Part shown: positions 43,400-51,848 of the stretch, piece after piece | Numbering within the stretch: the first letter of the stretch is position 1 | Layout: every line of letters starts with the position of its first letter | Assembly: GCA_017302795.1 (NCBI GenBank) | Contig: JAFLCB010000009.1 | Span: 124,001-188,000, forward strand | DNA length: 64,000 nt | Direction: 5' to 3' | From: Deltaproteobacteria bacterium | GTDB lineage: Bacteria > Bdellovibrionota > Bdellovibrionia > Bdellovibrionales > JAMPXM01 | Position numbers and translations under genes: made by a program | Notes under the pieces: model-generated | What the model saw: the letters and a program-made list of their open reading frames with translations, nothing else | Told to the model about the DNA's origin: nothing | Database searches by the model: none

Positions 43400-43765
43400 A
43401 ATGCCAAGCAGAAGGTATTATACAACCCTGATCTCCCTGTAGTTTGCACAAATGGGAATCGATCCCTGTTGCGGTGGAGTCGGGCCAACCTATGCGTTCT
43501 GAGACGGTCCAGGATGGGGACAAATCCGATGATTTGGAAAGTGGCAGTATGAGCGCAGCTTCTGTAGCGCGAGCCATGACGGTCAACTAGCGACGGTTTA
43601 TGACCGACGACGAGATCGGTCGATGGGGACCGAACGTGCCCACCGAGATAACGCACCCATTTTTTGTATGGGTACGCGAAGGGGAAATGGAAAGACCCCG
43701 CTCGTATAAGCCAGGCCATCGATCAAATCGGTGACAGGGATCGCAGTGTTATTTGGTCGCGCATT
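43400..43765. other. Gene-poor stretch, no gene recognised
   Basis: Both strands contain only short frames with no ribosome-binding site or recognisable domain. The plus strand has a short peptide (SAASVARAMTVN, ending at a stop near 43590) faintly like the helix-turn-helix start of IS66-type helper proteins, which may be chance. Probably remains of an old insertion that also removed the 5' end of the helical-repeat gene. Confidence 0.3.
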
Positions 43766-44194
43766 TTAGAGTGAACCAATTTTGTTGAAGAGCTCCGCAT
43801 TGCGTTCAATTTCCTGAGCCAGTTCTTCTTTGGCCTCAGTGATTTTACGTTCGATATCCGCCGGAACACTATCTCTTTCAATCTTCATTTCTCCACATGC
43901 AATGATAATGGCTTTTGTAAGTGGAGGGAGGGAGTTAACCTGATTCTTCATCTCGAAACCATAGTCTTGTGGTGCTACCATGAAGGGGCCAGGGCAAGGG
44001 TATCGACTCCCACTTCTGACTTTTCCCAACATGTATTCAAGGCTGGTTGAATAGTCTTTGAAGGAACTGATAATAGTCAAAGTCCGTAAACCGTCAGTCA
44101 CTTTAGGGTAAAAGTCTGGGTCGTTCGGGGAAGCCATGCTTACACTTCCGACAAGTGTTACAAAAATTGATACTGCTGCAAAAAAGTTCCACAT
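43766..44194 (-). CDS. Small exported protein of unknown function
   Basis: Seen: 142 aa from ATG at 44194, preceded by GAGGAG; the frame reaches 44233 but without such a site. Signal peptide FFAAVSIFVTLVGSVSMASP. The mature part has two cysteines (YPCPGPF and IIACGEM) and a charged C-terminal helix (ADIERKITEAKEELAQEIER). No family recognised. First of four small secreted-protein genes on the minus strand (43.8-46.8 kb), each with its own leader. Confidence 0.6.
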   Translation of the reverse strand: MWNFFAAVSIFVTLVGSVSMASPNDPDFYPKVTDGLRTLTIISSFKDYSTSLEYMLGKVRSGSRYPCPGPFMVAPQDYGFEMKNQVNSLPPLTKAIIIACGEMKIERDSVPADIERKITEAKEELAQEIERNAELFNKIGSL

Positions 44195-44274
44195 AATGGG
44201 GCTCCTCGAATCACTCACAATGATTACCAACACTCTTCCTGTAGCAGTGCCAAAAGCGTTCCGCTAAGCTCCGC

Positions 44275-44817
44275 TTGTCGAGCAAAATGAATGTTTCCCG
44301 ATTGCTCATTGATCTGAAACTCAGTGTGTTCCTGAATGGACAGCACAACGCTCCCGCTGCCAGCGGCCGCCTTCAAATTCCTAAGATTTGCTCGTCAGTG
44401 AATCAACTGCAACTTCGTTTCGCTCATAGAAAGATCGACACGAATTCCCCGATTGGAAAAGCCGTTTTCGTCATCATTTCTGCGATCGCGACCCTGGAGC
44501 GTGACCTAATCAGTGAGAGGGTCCGCAATGGTCTCGCGAACGCGAGAGCGAAAGGGAAATTAATCGGGCGAAAGAAACTTCGCGATTCCGACTTGATCCG
44601 AAAACTTCTGAAAGCAGGCCTCTCTTATCGGAACGTCGTGAAAATCGAGAAGTGTTCTCACGGTTCGGTGCACGCCGAAGTTTTGGCTCTGAAAAGAGAC
44701 GAAGCCGCTGCCAAAGGGAAAGAAGAGGCCGATAAGTTCGCCGAAGAGCAGCTGCTATTGAGCCAGGCTAAGGCCGTATCTGAGTCCGGAATCCTTTTCC
44801 CAGAAGCGGCGGCATAA
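44275..44817 (+). pseudogene. Serine recombinase (resolvase/invertase) remnant
   Basis: Seen: residues from about 55 match the end of the catalytic domain and the long E helix of small serine recombinases (KIDTNSPIGKAVFVIISAIA, TLERDLISERVRNGLANARA, KGKLIGRKKL), followed by a helix-turn-helix-like part. Upstream of KIDT the expected text VSLIE is present only in the +1 frame (NCNFVSLIE, at about 44402-44430), so a frameshift separates them, and the N-terminal part with the catalytic Ser and the DRLGRS region is missing. Inference: an inactivated mobile-element recombinase. It is evidence of past insertion in this region. Confidence 0.72.
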
Positions 44818-44939
44818 CCCTCATGTTCGTCAAAACAGTCGAGCCTCGCAGCCGTGACCGCCCTCGGGTGCACATCGCTGCTATTTGTGGTCGCATCGTT
44901 TTTAATTTGTCGTTCGCGCCAATCGATTTGAAACCAACG

Positions 44940-45533
44940 TTAACGATCCTTCGCGCAGAGAACCGCATAGAGGCTGTCGAGATAGTAGTAATTGAGGTTA
45001 CCATTTTCTAGATTGAGGAAGACCGTAAAGTCGGAAGAATGCTTTGAGATGATCGACGACGCCCTGACTGTTATGTCGGTCCGCACCTCTTGGCGAAGTT
45101 GAATTTCGGGACGTTGATATCCCTCGCGACTAAAGTAGAAATTGTCCGAGGTACCATCGGAATTTTTAAACTTGAATTGGCGATATGACTCGTCCGGCTT
45201 GCCGCCTTTAATCTCAGCGATGCCTTTTGCGCCAAGACTCATTGATAAGTGTGCTAACTCGCGTGCACTTGGAAGATGCGCCTGCCGATCTATGCAATAC
45301 TTAATAGCCTCGTTATGGTTCATATGTTTCACTGTCCCATCATCGTTTTTCGCGATGTCGAGAAAAGCGGACAATATGCCGGCTTGGATCTCTTTGATAG
45401 TCGCCTGATCTTGTGCAATCCGTGCTTGGCATTCCGGGACAGTTCTGCATTGGTCGGCTGCCCTTGCGCTTAACGTCGCCATTAGGAACAAGCTAAAGAT
45501 CATTAAATGGGTTTTTAAATTCGTTTTGAGCAT
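44940..45533 (-). CDS. Exported protein with a DUF1566-like segment
   Basis: Seen: 197 aa from ATG at 45533 (GGAGAAGAA upstream). Signal peptide HLMIFSLFLMATLSARAADQ. A Cys pair follows (QCRTVPECQ). The core MNHNEAIKYCIDRQAHLPSARELAHL resembles the A-x-x-x-C-x...LPT-x-x-EL element of DUF1566/lectin-like domains that are frequent in secreted proteins of Bdellovibrio-like bacteria. The C-terminus (FTVFLNLENGNLNYYYLDSLYAVLCA) would be the closing strand with its Cys. Inference: an extracytoplasmic carbohydrate- or surface-binding protein. Confidence 0.62.
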   Translation of the reverse strand: MLKTNLKTHLMIFSLFLMATLSARAADQCRTVPECQARIAQDQATIKEIQAGILSAFLDIAKNDDGTVKHMNHNEAIKYCIDRQAHLPSARELAHLSMSLGAKGIAEIKGGKPDESYRQFKFKNSDGTSDNFYFSREGYQRPEIQLRQEVRTDITVRASSIISKHSSDFTVFLNLENGNLNYYYLDSLYAVLCAKDR

Positions 45534-45820
45534 GAGTTCTTCTCCGAATAGTTTATTCAGAGGTAGTTGAGGGCACGCATCATGCCCATGATTCGGTTGC
45601 TTAAACCACGTCAATTTTGAATTGGCGACAGGCTTTGGGCAAAAATAAGGAGGCCTTGCCGCAAGATTGTCATCTCAATAGCCATTTAGCTAGTCAGCGA
45701 ATTAAATCCCAATGAGTTTACGCACCTCGTAGAAATTAAGTGCACTCAGAAAAACTATACAAAAATGCACCGGCCCGCCAATTCAAACTCCAATCTACTC
45801 GAGAAATACTTGTCCTACTG

Positions 45821-46324
45821 TCAACGCCATTGAAGCGCGAAATTTAGCGTCATACTTTCACGATCTGTTTGCCATTTTCCATCGACGCTAACGGAAAGTT
45901 CAATCGTACATACGACCTGGTCGCCACCGTGAATTGCAGAAAAGGTTGTAACGCCTTTTTTACTATACATATATAGCTGCCGAGACCCATCGGCCTTGCG
46001 AGAAAGTTCCCAGGCTTCATCTGCCTGCATCTTGGATTCACCGTAGTAAATCGATCGACACCTGGGCATCAAGGCCACGACCACGGTGGAATCTTCTTTC
46101 AAATTACGCCCCGAGACAGTGACAGAAAGCTCCTCAGCTGTATCGACTTGTGTCGCGCCGGCGTAACCGGAAGAATAGCGTGAAGCTTCAACCTTGATCT
46201 CTAAACCCTGTTCCGAATATAAAGTCTGCGATGTTTTGCCATTAAAGTTTCTATAACTCGAATCAGCTGCGTTGGACACCGATGGCAGCAAAACCAAGAC
46301 AAACAAGACCAAAAACTTCTTCAT
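45821..46324 (-). CDS. Small exported beta-rich protein
   Basis: Seen: 167 aa. Clear signal peptide (KKFLVLFVLVLLPSVSNAADS). The mature part is beta-rich with two cysteines (MPRCRSIYY and QVVCTIELSV) that could pair, and ends in FALQWR. The pattern AEELSVTVSGRNLKEDSTVVV suggests an immunoglobulin-like sandwich. No family recognised. Independent transcription is likely: 73 bp separate it from the next gene upstream and 287 bp without a gene lie downstream. Confidence 0.6.
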   Translation of the reverse strand: MKKFLVLFVLVLLPSVSNAADSSYRNFNGKTSQTLYSEQGLEIKVEASRYSSGYAGATQVDTAEELSVTVSGRNLKEDSTVVVALMPRCRSIYYGESKMQADEAWELSRKADGSRQLYMYSKKGVTTFSAIHGGDQVVCTIELSVSVDGKWQTDRESMTLNFALQWR

Positions 46325-46397
46325 AAATTATCTCTCTAATTAATTCGCTAGAGTGAATTTGTAAGCGTAATATCACCTTCGGCGCATTACATCTGAA

Positions 46398-46817
46398 CTA
46401 TGGTTTAAACGTGCACTGAAGTTTGAGTGATTCGGCTGGTTGGCTAGGATCTGTCAATGAAAGCTGAATGCCGCCGCCTGCGCTCTCAGCATCACAACCG
46501 CTGGTCAGCGCCCCGTCCAGATTGTCGCCCATAAGATTGACTTTAAAGCTGAAAGTGTGCGGGCAACGAGCGGTCACAAGGTCAGAGAGTTGCATCGGGA
46601 GGCCCTCAGTATCGGCGTCGGTTTCCATCATAAACAACTGCATTTCAGCAACGCTCACTGCGACACTTTCTCCGGGACCATTGGAACAGATGTAGAGGTT
46701 TGAGGTCGGGACCGCTACGGGTTGCGGCAGATCGAGAGGAATAAATGCAAGCGCTGCTTGCGACGAAGCCATCAATGCAACGAGTGAAAGCAAAGAAAAC
46801 AGCCTAGATTTTTTCAT
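46398..46817 (-). CDS. Small exported protein of unknown function
   Basis: Seen: 139 aa. Signal peptide (SRLFSLLSLVALMASSQAALA). The mature part has four cysteines (YICSNGPG, TARCPHTF, SGCDAES, KLQCTFKP) likely forming two disulfides, and is beta-rich. ATG at 46817 follows GGAGAGTC. No family recognised; same style as its neighbour at 45821 (signal peptide, disulfide-stabilised beta domain), which points to related roles. Confidence 0.6.
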   Translation of the reverse strand: MKKSRLFSLLSLVALMASSQAALAFIPLDLPQPVAVPTSNLYICSNGPGESVAVSVAEMQLFMMETDADTEGLPMQLSDLVTARCPHTFSFKVNLMGDNLDGALTSGCDAESAGGGIQLSLTDPSQPAESLKLQCTFKP

Positions 46818-47040
46818 TTTTGACTCTCCGTAAGAAGATCGATCTGGTAGGAAAATCGATCGGGATTGAAATTCCCAGTTTATAAGAACATTAAGTACGG
46901 ATACGGATAGTAAATGGTTTCCCAGTCAATATCCAGCCGCCGCCTGTCTTTTGAAATGTTTCTGCATTTCAATCGAGCTAGATGGGCCGTCTACCGCCTG
47001 AACGGTACTGCCGAAATACACAAGCACTAGCCGCTCGCAA

Positions 47041-47754
47041 TTAGAGGGTTTTGAACTCAGTGCCAAAAATCTTGTCCCAAATTCGAAAGTACAGAGCGTA
47101 GTTGCCATGGAAGGACTGATGGTGGCGGTTATGAAAAGAACAAAGCGCGACCCATGAAAACCCGGGCTGGCGTCCGAGCGCAAATCTCTCGAGGCGAAAC
47201 CCCGCATGGCCAAGAAGATTGATCAGAGTCGTCACAAAAACATAAAACAGAACGACGTAGACATTTAGTTTAAAAAAACAAAGCACGAGAGGATAAAAAA
47301 GTAGCTCGATGAACCCCTCAAGAAAGTGATGATTAAATGAAGTCCAAGGCGTCGGGTTCGTTGAACGATGATGGCGTGCATGAATCCGTCGATACAGCGG
47401 CGGCGAATGGAGCGCATAGTGGGTCAGATAGAAATACAGGTCCTGTGCGAAAAGCAGTCCGACAAAAGCAGCGATGGCGGGTACAATTTGAGCTAAACTC
47501 ATGGTCTGCGTAAACTCGATCTTGTCATAAGAAACGAGCGCCAAAACAACCACCAAGACAGAGATGTCGGTGGCGAAAGATCGCTGTGTTTGCTTTTTAT
47601 CCCAGGTGATGCTTTCGGCGGAGGGCAGGCGACTCTGAATTCGGTCTGCGGCCCATTCTCGTTGCTTGGCAACGTAGAAATAGTGATAGAGAACCATAGG
47701 CCCAAGAAAATGGCGAAAAGCGACCAATAGTAAGGCCAGGCTAATCGGCAGCAC
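47041..47754 (-). CDS. Sterol desaturase/fatty acid hydroxylase family membrane protein
   Basis: Seen: 237 aa from GTG at 47754, chosen because GGGAGG lies 6 nt upstream. Several TM segments; the three His clusters of the family are present: HYALHSP, HARHHRSTNPTPW and, near the end, SFHNRHHQSFHGNYAL. These bind a di-iron centre that uses O2 to hydroxylate or desaturate an acyl chain or sterol-like lipid in the membrane. Its start overlaps the stop of the acyltransferase-like gene by 14 bp, so it is the last gene of a four-gene operon. Substrate unknown; products of the preceding acyltransferase are the natural guess. Confidence 0.87.
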   Translation of the reverse strand: MLPISLALLLVAFRHFLGPMVLYHYFYVAKQREWAADRIQSRLPSAESITWDKKQTQRSFATDISVLVVVLALVSYDKIEFTQTMSLAQIVPAIAAFVGLLFAQDLYFYLTHYALHSPPLYRRIHARHHRSTNPTPWTSFNHHFLEGFIELLFYPLVLCFFKLNVYVVLFYVFVTTLINLLGHAGFRLERFALGRQPGFSWVALCSFHNRHHQSFHGNYALYFRIWDKIFGTEFKTL

Positions 47755-48658
47755 GCAGCGCCTCCCAGGACTCAATCACCTTAAGCTCAGAAAAATGGGG
47801 TCCATTTAGCAGCCAGCCCGTCAGCGTGTTGCTTGGACCGACATTGATAAATTCGCGAGCTCCTTTTTCATGATAAAGATGCGTTAAGGTTTCTTTCCAA
47901 CGGACTGGCGCAATCGCACAGTCCAAAGCCTCGCCAACAATTTCGTCGGCAGAAGCCATGTCTTTCACCCAGATACTCGAGAACGTGGGCGTGTGCGGAT
48001 CAACAACGGGCCATTGGCTCGCCGTTTTCTGCAAGAGATCGTACACCGGCAGCAAAGCCGGAGAGTGAACGGGAAAAGGCAACATGTCCTTAATCTTCAA
48101 TCCCTGCGAAGCCGCCTGCCCACAGATCAACTGCATGTTCTCGGAGTCCGTACCAATCGTTCCGTGAACGTCGGACCAAACGCTCACCGGTGCGCGCCGT
48201 GTGGCCAGCCACTCAAGATGCATTTCCGTCAGGGGGGTGCCATCGATGGTTCGCACTGTGCACGTGCTGCCAATGGGCAAGAGCTTTCGCAGTTCCGAAA
48301 AGGCCCAGAGAAGTTGTATCGCATCCTTCAATGTGACGCTCCCACAAACCACCGAGCGCGCGATGTCGCCATGACTGCATCCTTGAACAAGATCCCAACG
48401 ATGCCCAACCCGCAGCAACTCCTCGGCGATAGCGACCTGCAGTACCGTCAGCGCAATCAAGGAGCGATCAAGGTCGGCGACATGTGGCCGATGAGTATTC
48501 AAGAAGAAGCGGCAAAGATCCTCTTCTTTTTGAGTTATCTCCGAGAGATTGATCGAGGCTCTTTGAAACGCGCTTTGAATATAAGGGTAAGAGAGCCACC
48601 GTTTCATTTGTGACGTAACGAAAAGTGCGTCGAGCCCAGGAAAAAGCAGCACCTTCAT
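47741..48658 (-). CDS. FabD-like acyltransferase domain protein
   Basis: Seen: 305 aa. Order of motifs follows malonyl-CoA:ACP transacylases: LLFPGLD (usually FPGQG) at 4-10, nucleophile box GCSHGD with Ser95 (usually GHSLGE), a His in LPFPVHSPALL, and VRWKETLTHLYHEKGAREFI ending in NVGPSNTLTGWL. So the Ser-His pair is kept while the surrounding residues deviate. Known: FabD loads malonyl groups on ACP; trans-AT polyketide enzymes share the fold. Inference: a specialised acyl transferase for an unusual acyl group, acting with the adjacent oxygenases. Gene spacing is 4 bp to the ferritin-like gene upstream. Confidence 0.8.
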   Translation of the reverse strand: MKVLLFPGLDALFVTSQMKRWLSYPYIQSAFQRASINLSEITQKEEDLCRFFLNTHRPHVADLDRSLIALTVLQVAIAEELLRVGHRWDLVQGCSHGDIARSVVCGSVTLKDAIQLLWAFSELRKLLPIGSTCTVRTIDGTPLTEMHLEWLATRRAPVSVWSDVHGTIGTDSENMQLICGQAASQGLKIKDMLPFPVHSPALLPVYDLLQKTASQWPVVDPHTPTFSSIWVKDMASADEIVGEALDCAIAPVRWKETLTHLYHEKGAREFINVGPSNTLTGWLLNGPHFSELKVIESWEALRAAD

Positions 48659-48662
48659 AATC

Positions 48663-49304
48663 TTAGCTCAAAACGCGGGCGTAGGCCGCCTTAAGATTTG
48701 CGTTCCATTCGGCCGCCAGCTGCTTTTCCATAACAATGATTTCGCCTTGTGAGGCTTCGGCAAAATCAAGACCCTTTGGCAGCTTCCCTGTTACCAGCGC
48801 CAAATGTTCCCGCTCATCAAGGATAATCTTTTTAGCAAGGTCGCGCATTTCTTCAGTGGCACCAAACTTTGCAAGATTGGGATAAATCCGCATAATTCGC
48901 CGTTCAATCAAAAACGCTAGCATTGCGTACGAAGAAATCGCAAAAACCGAATCGCAGCTGCGCTGGTGAAACGTCAGACGAAACACCCGCTTTGCTAGTT
49001 TTTGTAAATAGACTTCCGTCTCTTCATAGAAGACGCGACTCAGTCTGGCCTCTTTAGCAAGATCTTCATTCGACAGCGTCCACCGGGCTGCGCGAGCGCA
49101 GTCCTGAATCAGCTTCGTGTGACGAACTTCATCGTAAGCATGTCTGTGCGTCTCAGCACTCCAGTTATCATATGTCAGCGCCATCATCCAGGTCACGCCC
49201 ATCAGCTCAAATAGCGAGACGCCCTCAAGAAGCGAGATGGCGGCAATCTTATCAGAATACAATGACAAGGGGAGGTCCGACTCCGCGACTGAAATTTCAA
49301 TCAC
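48663..49304 (-). CDS. Ferritin-like di-iron protein (putative oxygenase)
   Basis: Seen: 213 aa, helical. A four-helix di-iron pattern is complete: Glu27 (LLEGVSLFE), E59-x-x-H62 (DEVRHTKLI), Glu134 (FLIERRIM) and E164-x-x-H167 (LDEREHLAL). Known: this ligand set (E, ExxH, E, ExxH) occurs in acyl-ACP desaturases, R2-like proteins, rubrerythrins and N-oxygenases. No signal peptide. Overlaps the small secreted-protein gene by 4 bp and precedes the acyltransferase gene by 4 bp. Inference: an O2-dependent enzyme acting on an acyl or amino substrate in a small pathway with its neighbours. Confidence 0.78.
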   Translation of the reverse strand: MIEISVAESDLPLSLYSDKIAAISLLEGVSLFELMGVTWMMALTYDNWSAETHRHAYDEVRHTKLIQDCARAARWTLSNEDLAKEARLSRVFYEETEVYLQKLAKRVFRLTFHQRSCDSVFAISSYAMLAFLIERRIMRIYPNLAKFGATEEMRDLAKKIILDEREHLALVTGKLPKGLDFAEASQGEIIVMEKQLAAEWNANLKAAYARVLS

Positions 49305-49633
49305 TTCGGGCTAACCTGAACTATACATTTAGCGAAATCTAGTACCTTGGCCTGATATGAAGAATGGCCCACATACCCAGTGACGCGGTTAGAAATCTCA
49401 ACCGTTACGAGATATTCAATATCGGTAGAGCCGCTACTTGCGGGCGCTTCATAGAAGTCTGAAACAGAGTAGTTCGACGACCCGAGGTCCCATAAAGAAG
49501 ATCGCTCAACGTATTTTGCGAGCGCTGTGGCCATCATTTCTCGTTTACATTCGACGGCTTCCAAACTTGGTGAAGGGGCCGCGACTGCTTGGCCGCCAAT
49601 CAGAAGAATTCCTAAAGCTAAAACGGACTTCAT
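49301..49633 (-). CDS. Small exported protein heading the acyltransferase/di-iron operon
   Basis: Seen: 110 aa. Signal peptide SVLALGILLIGGQAVAAP. The mature part has two cysteines (EAVECKREM and FAKCIVQV) and beta-strands. ATG at 49633 follows GGAGATTT. Its stop overlaps the ferritin-like gene start. No family recognised; being exported, it is an odd partner for the cytoplasmic enzymes that follow. Confidence 0.6.
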   Translation of the reverse strand: MKSVLALGILLIGGQAVAAPSPSLEAVECKREMMATALAKYVERSSLWDLGSSNYSVSDFYEAPASSGSTDIEYLVTVEISNRVTGYVGHSSYQAKVLDFAKCIVQVSPK

Positions 49634-50036
49634 AAAATCTCCTCGAAATTTACTTAAACGTGTTGTCAGCAGCGCTTACCCGCCGCAAAAGATGCCGGCT
49701 TCAGACGTGCAAGGTAAATGATTCTTCCGATGATTTCCCGAGATCTTTTTCAACCTGTAAAGTTTTTACCGCAAAGCTTTGGACGCAGGTTTTGATTCGC
49801 TGGTTCTGCTTAAGCAGACGTCCAACAGTTTGGCGATCTAGATAACAGTGCAAAAATGAAAAGGCGATAGAGCTTGCTTCAAGCAGCCTCTTTCAGAAAT
49901 GTCCATGGTCCCGGGTGTGGTACCGGTCACCTGCGCCTTTGATGGGTTGGATTTCGCACCAGGAGTCCATTCGAATGGACGAGCCGACTGAGGTCACGCG
50001 GCCATCGATGAAACCAAAGAGCGGTGGCTTTGATGA
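49634..50036. other. Gene-poor stretch, no gene recognised
   Basis: No frame with start, ribosome-binding site and protein-like composition. The minus strand around 49.9-50.04 kb reads FGFIDGRVTSVGSSIRMDSW without a start, which could be the relic of a coding region. A perfect 14-bp palindrome TCCATTCGAATGGA lies near 49970. Otherwise nothing supported. Confidence 0.35.
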
Positions 50037-50882
50037 TCAGTTCGCGAAGTCTTCGCGCTTCATGTTATAATGCTTTCGATTTTTGAATGAGACTTCCAAC
50101 GGCTCTGGAAGGCGAGTCAGAGGTGAGAGATCTCCATCTAAAAAGTTGGTAGAGCCGTAGAACATTACTTTGCTAAGATCTGTCAATCCTTCAATCGGTT
50201 TTAGCGAAGCGATGTCGCCGCATTCAACGATGAGAAGTATTCTCAGACGCTTCAGCGAAGATATGGGCTCAATTGAGCTCAATTTTTTGCAAGTGTTTAT
50301 CTCAAGTTCCACCAACTGCGACAGCCGTTCCACACCAGCGAGTGAATCTAGATTCTTCGCTAGACCAAGTGTTAAACGGCGCAAGCCGTGGAGTTGAGAG
50401 ATTCCAAATAGCGATTTGATACCAGTATTTTTGATCGAGAGCTCTTCAAGATCCTTCAGATTGGCAAACTCTTCGGAAGATGCTGTGGAATATCCACTTA
50501 AGAAGAGTCGTTTCAAACCGGAAACGCCAAAGATCGATGAAAATCCAGGCTGCCATTCAAGCGAACAATCCAAGAGATTTGGAAAACGCCTGAAATCGAT
50601 ATTATTCTTGGAGTAAGTCGAAAGCGAAAGATGAGTGAGACTCGTCAACTCTTGAATCGGCGAAAGATCAATTTCTCCGCCGCCGATCTGAATAACAGCC
50701 AACTCTTTTAACGAAGGGATATCGGAAAGGAACTTGAGGTTGCCGCGCCACCCTTTTGAGACATTCAGTTCAAGACCCGTGACGCTTCGCTCTCGAAGAT
50801 GCGATACGATCTCTGGCGTCGTGTTCGACCGTAAAACCGCTTTACATCCATATGGCTCGTTCAAGAATTCGATTTCTTGCAT
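50037..50882 (-). CDS. Leucine-rich-repeat protein
   Basis: Seen: 281 aa, no signal peptide. At least seven LRR units with about 22-24 residue spacing, e.g. PSLKELAVIQIGG, TSLTHLSLSTYS, SGLKRLFLSGYS, KDLEELSIKNTGIKSL, HGLRRLTLGLAKNLDSL, SQLVELEINTCKKLSSI and KRLRILLIVECGDIASL. Known: LRR domains form curved solenoids that bind proteins. Inference: a cytoplasmic or non-classically exported interaction protein; in bacteria such proteins are often effectors or immunity-related. Located in the accessory region beside the broken lepB copy. Confidence 0.8.
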   Translation of the reverse strand: MQEIEFLNEPYGCKAVLRSNTTPEIVSHLRERSVTGLELNVSKGWRGNLKFLSDIPSLKELAVIQIGGGEIDLSPIQELTSLTHLSLSTYSKNNIDFRRFPNLLDCSLEWQPGFSSIFGVSGLKRLFLSGYSTASSEEFANLKDLEELSIKNTGIKSLFGISQLHGLRRLTLGLAKNLDSLAGVERLSQLVELEINTCKKLSSIEPISSLKRLRILLIVECGDIASLKPIEGLTDLSKVMFYGSTNFLDGDLSPLTRLPEPLEVSFKNRKHYNMKREDFAN

Positions 50883-51424
50883 AGTTAAAACTTATTATGG
50901 CCTCAAGAGTTTGTCCATAGATCTGCGTTTCACGACCGCTCTAGCGAGCAAAAATCTCGTTCTAAATGCGGCGAGATTTTTTCTGTTCCCTTCTCAGCGA
51001 CGCAATTTCTCGGATCTCTTTCCGATCATTCCTTCCCAATCCCGAAATTTTAAGATCAACTCGTTTTGCCTTTTTGAAAGTAAGGCAGGATCACGACTTC
51101 GCTGCGGTGATATCGCTCGGCCAAGTCTTTTCGGGACCACTTTTCGATCCCGCGAAATGACGGTTGTTGCGAGCGGCGTTCTTGATCGAAAAAAGAACTC
51201 GCCGTATCGAACTGCGAGACTTCGTGGCCTGCCAGGCCAATCAGCAAAAAGTCGTTGAGCCTTTCGGATCAAGCGACTGGCTTCGAATGAAGTCATCGGC
51301 ACACTTCGGCAGTTGCGGTCGGTGTTAAACCATCGCGGTCATAGAGGGACTCGACAAAAAATTCGAATGGACCATATGGCAAGCAGCAAGTCGGCTCTGG
51401 TCACCAGCGCGCGCCTTCCATCAT
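50883..51424. other. Gene-poor stretch, no gene recognised
   Basis: Several overlapping frames exist on both strands (for example minus 50994-51302 and plus 50734-51258), but none has a convincing ribosome-binding site, domain or amino-acid composition. Probably degraded coding DNA between the LRR gene and the lepB remnant. Confidence 0.35.
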
Positions 51425-51720
51425 TTAAACACGGCTGTCTCAAGAATTATCGCGATTGTCACCCATCATAAAAAACCGGTCTTGAGGAACAATGACTGGT
51501 CCGAAGGCGCGTGGTCGCGACTCAATGCTCAGTTTAGTTTCGTAGCCGGTTTCATCAACCGCCTGACTATTGACTGATAATATTCCGTCTTCGGAATACG
51601 AAATCTGATCTCCCGGCAACCCGATGACGCGTTTAATGTAGAACGTACTTTCGACTTTTGGATATCGAAACCCTGACGGTTTGGTGCCTGGGCCCCAACC
51701 GACCGCTACCCTAAATGCAG
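51425..51720 (-). pseudogene. Signal peptidase I remnant with an in-frame TGA
   Basis: Seen: minus-strand reading gives FRYPKVESTFYIKRVIGLPG (conserved box with the catalytic Lys of signal peptidase I), then VPQDRFFMMGDNRDNS followed by TGA (51440-51442), then DSRV and TAA. In functional LepB the text is DNRDNS-x-DSR-x-WG, so the TGA replaces one sense codon. The N-terminal membrane anchor and the catalytic Ser segment are missing upstream, where the tRNA gene begins. Inference: the 3' two-thirds of a lepB copy, decayed. A functional lepB must lie elsewhere. Confidence 0.85.
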
Positions 51721-51732
51721 GGTCCCGGTCGG
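51699..51732 (-). terminator. Hairpin downstream of tRNA-Ala
   Basis: Seen: outer stem CCGACC/GGTCGG and inner stem ACCCT/AGGGT with a 6-nt loop (51699-51732), 22 bp after the tRNA 3' end. No T-run follows, so a terminator or processing signal is possible but not certain. Confidence 0.35.
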
Positions 51733-51753
51733 GGGTTCATTCCGTAACTAAGT

Positions 51754-51829
51754 TGGTGGACCTGACAGGGATCGAACCTGCGACCTGAAACATGCCATGC
51801 TTCCGCTCTCCCAGCTGAGCTACAGGCCC
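51754..51829 (-). tRNA. tRNA-Ala (anticodon GGC)
   Basis: Seen: a 76-nt cloverleaf on the minus strand. Acceptor stem GGGCCTG pairs with CAGGTCC (one G-T), followed by A and an encoded CCA. D arm GCTC/GAGC with AGCTGGGA loop, anticodon stem GAAGC/GTTTC with loop ATGGCAT (anticodon GGC, reads GCC/GCU Ala codons), variable AGGTC, T arm GCAGG-TTCGATC-CCTGT. It marks the edge of the accessory region, a frequent integration site for mobile DNA, though no duplicated tRNA end was found. Confidence 0.97.
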
Positions 51830-51848
51830 TCACTTTTAAAAGCGACGA

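Noticed and set aside
43377-43586. Minus-strand 69-codon frame as the missing 5' end of the helical-repeat gene
   Set aside because: The joined text does not give a signal peptide and would need a second frameshift without a slippery site.
49960-49990. Perfect palindrome TCCATTCGAATGGA as an attachment site
   Set aside because: Only one full copy was seen in the window and no recombinase is intact nearby.
50994-51302. Minus-strand frame of 102 codons, and the overlapping 63-codon frame at 51056-51247 with a phrase like a glycosyltransferase end
   Set aside because: Arg-rich composition, no ribosome-binding site, and only a few residues fit; likely shadow or decayed sequence.
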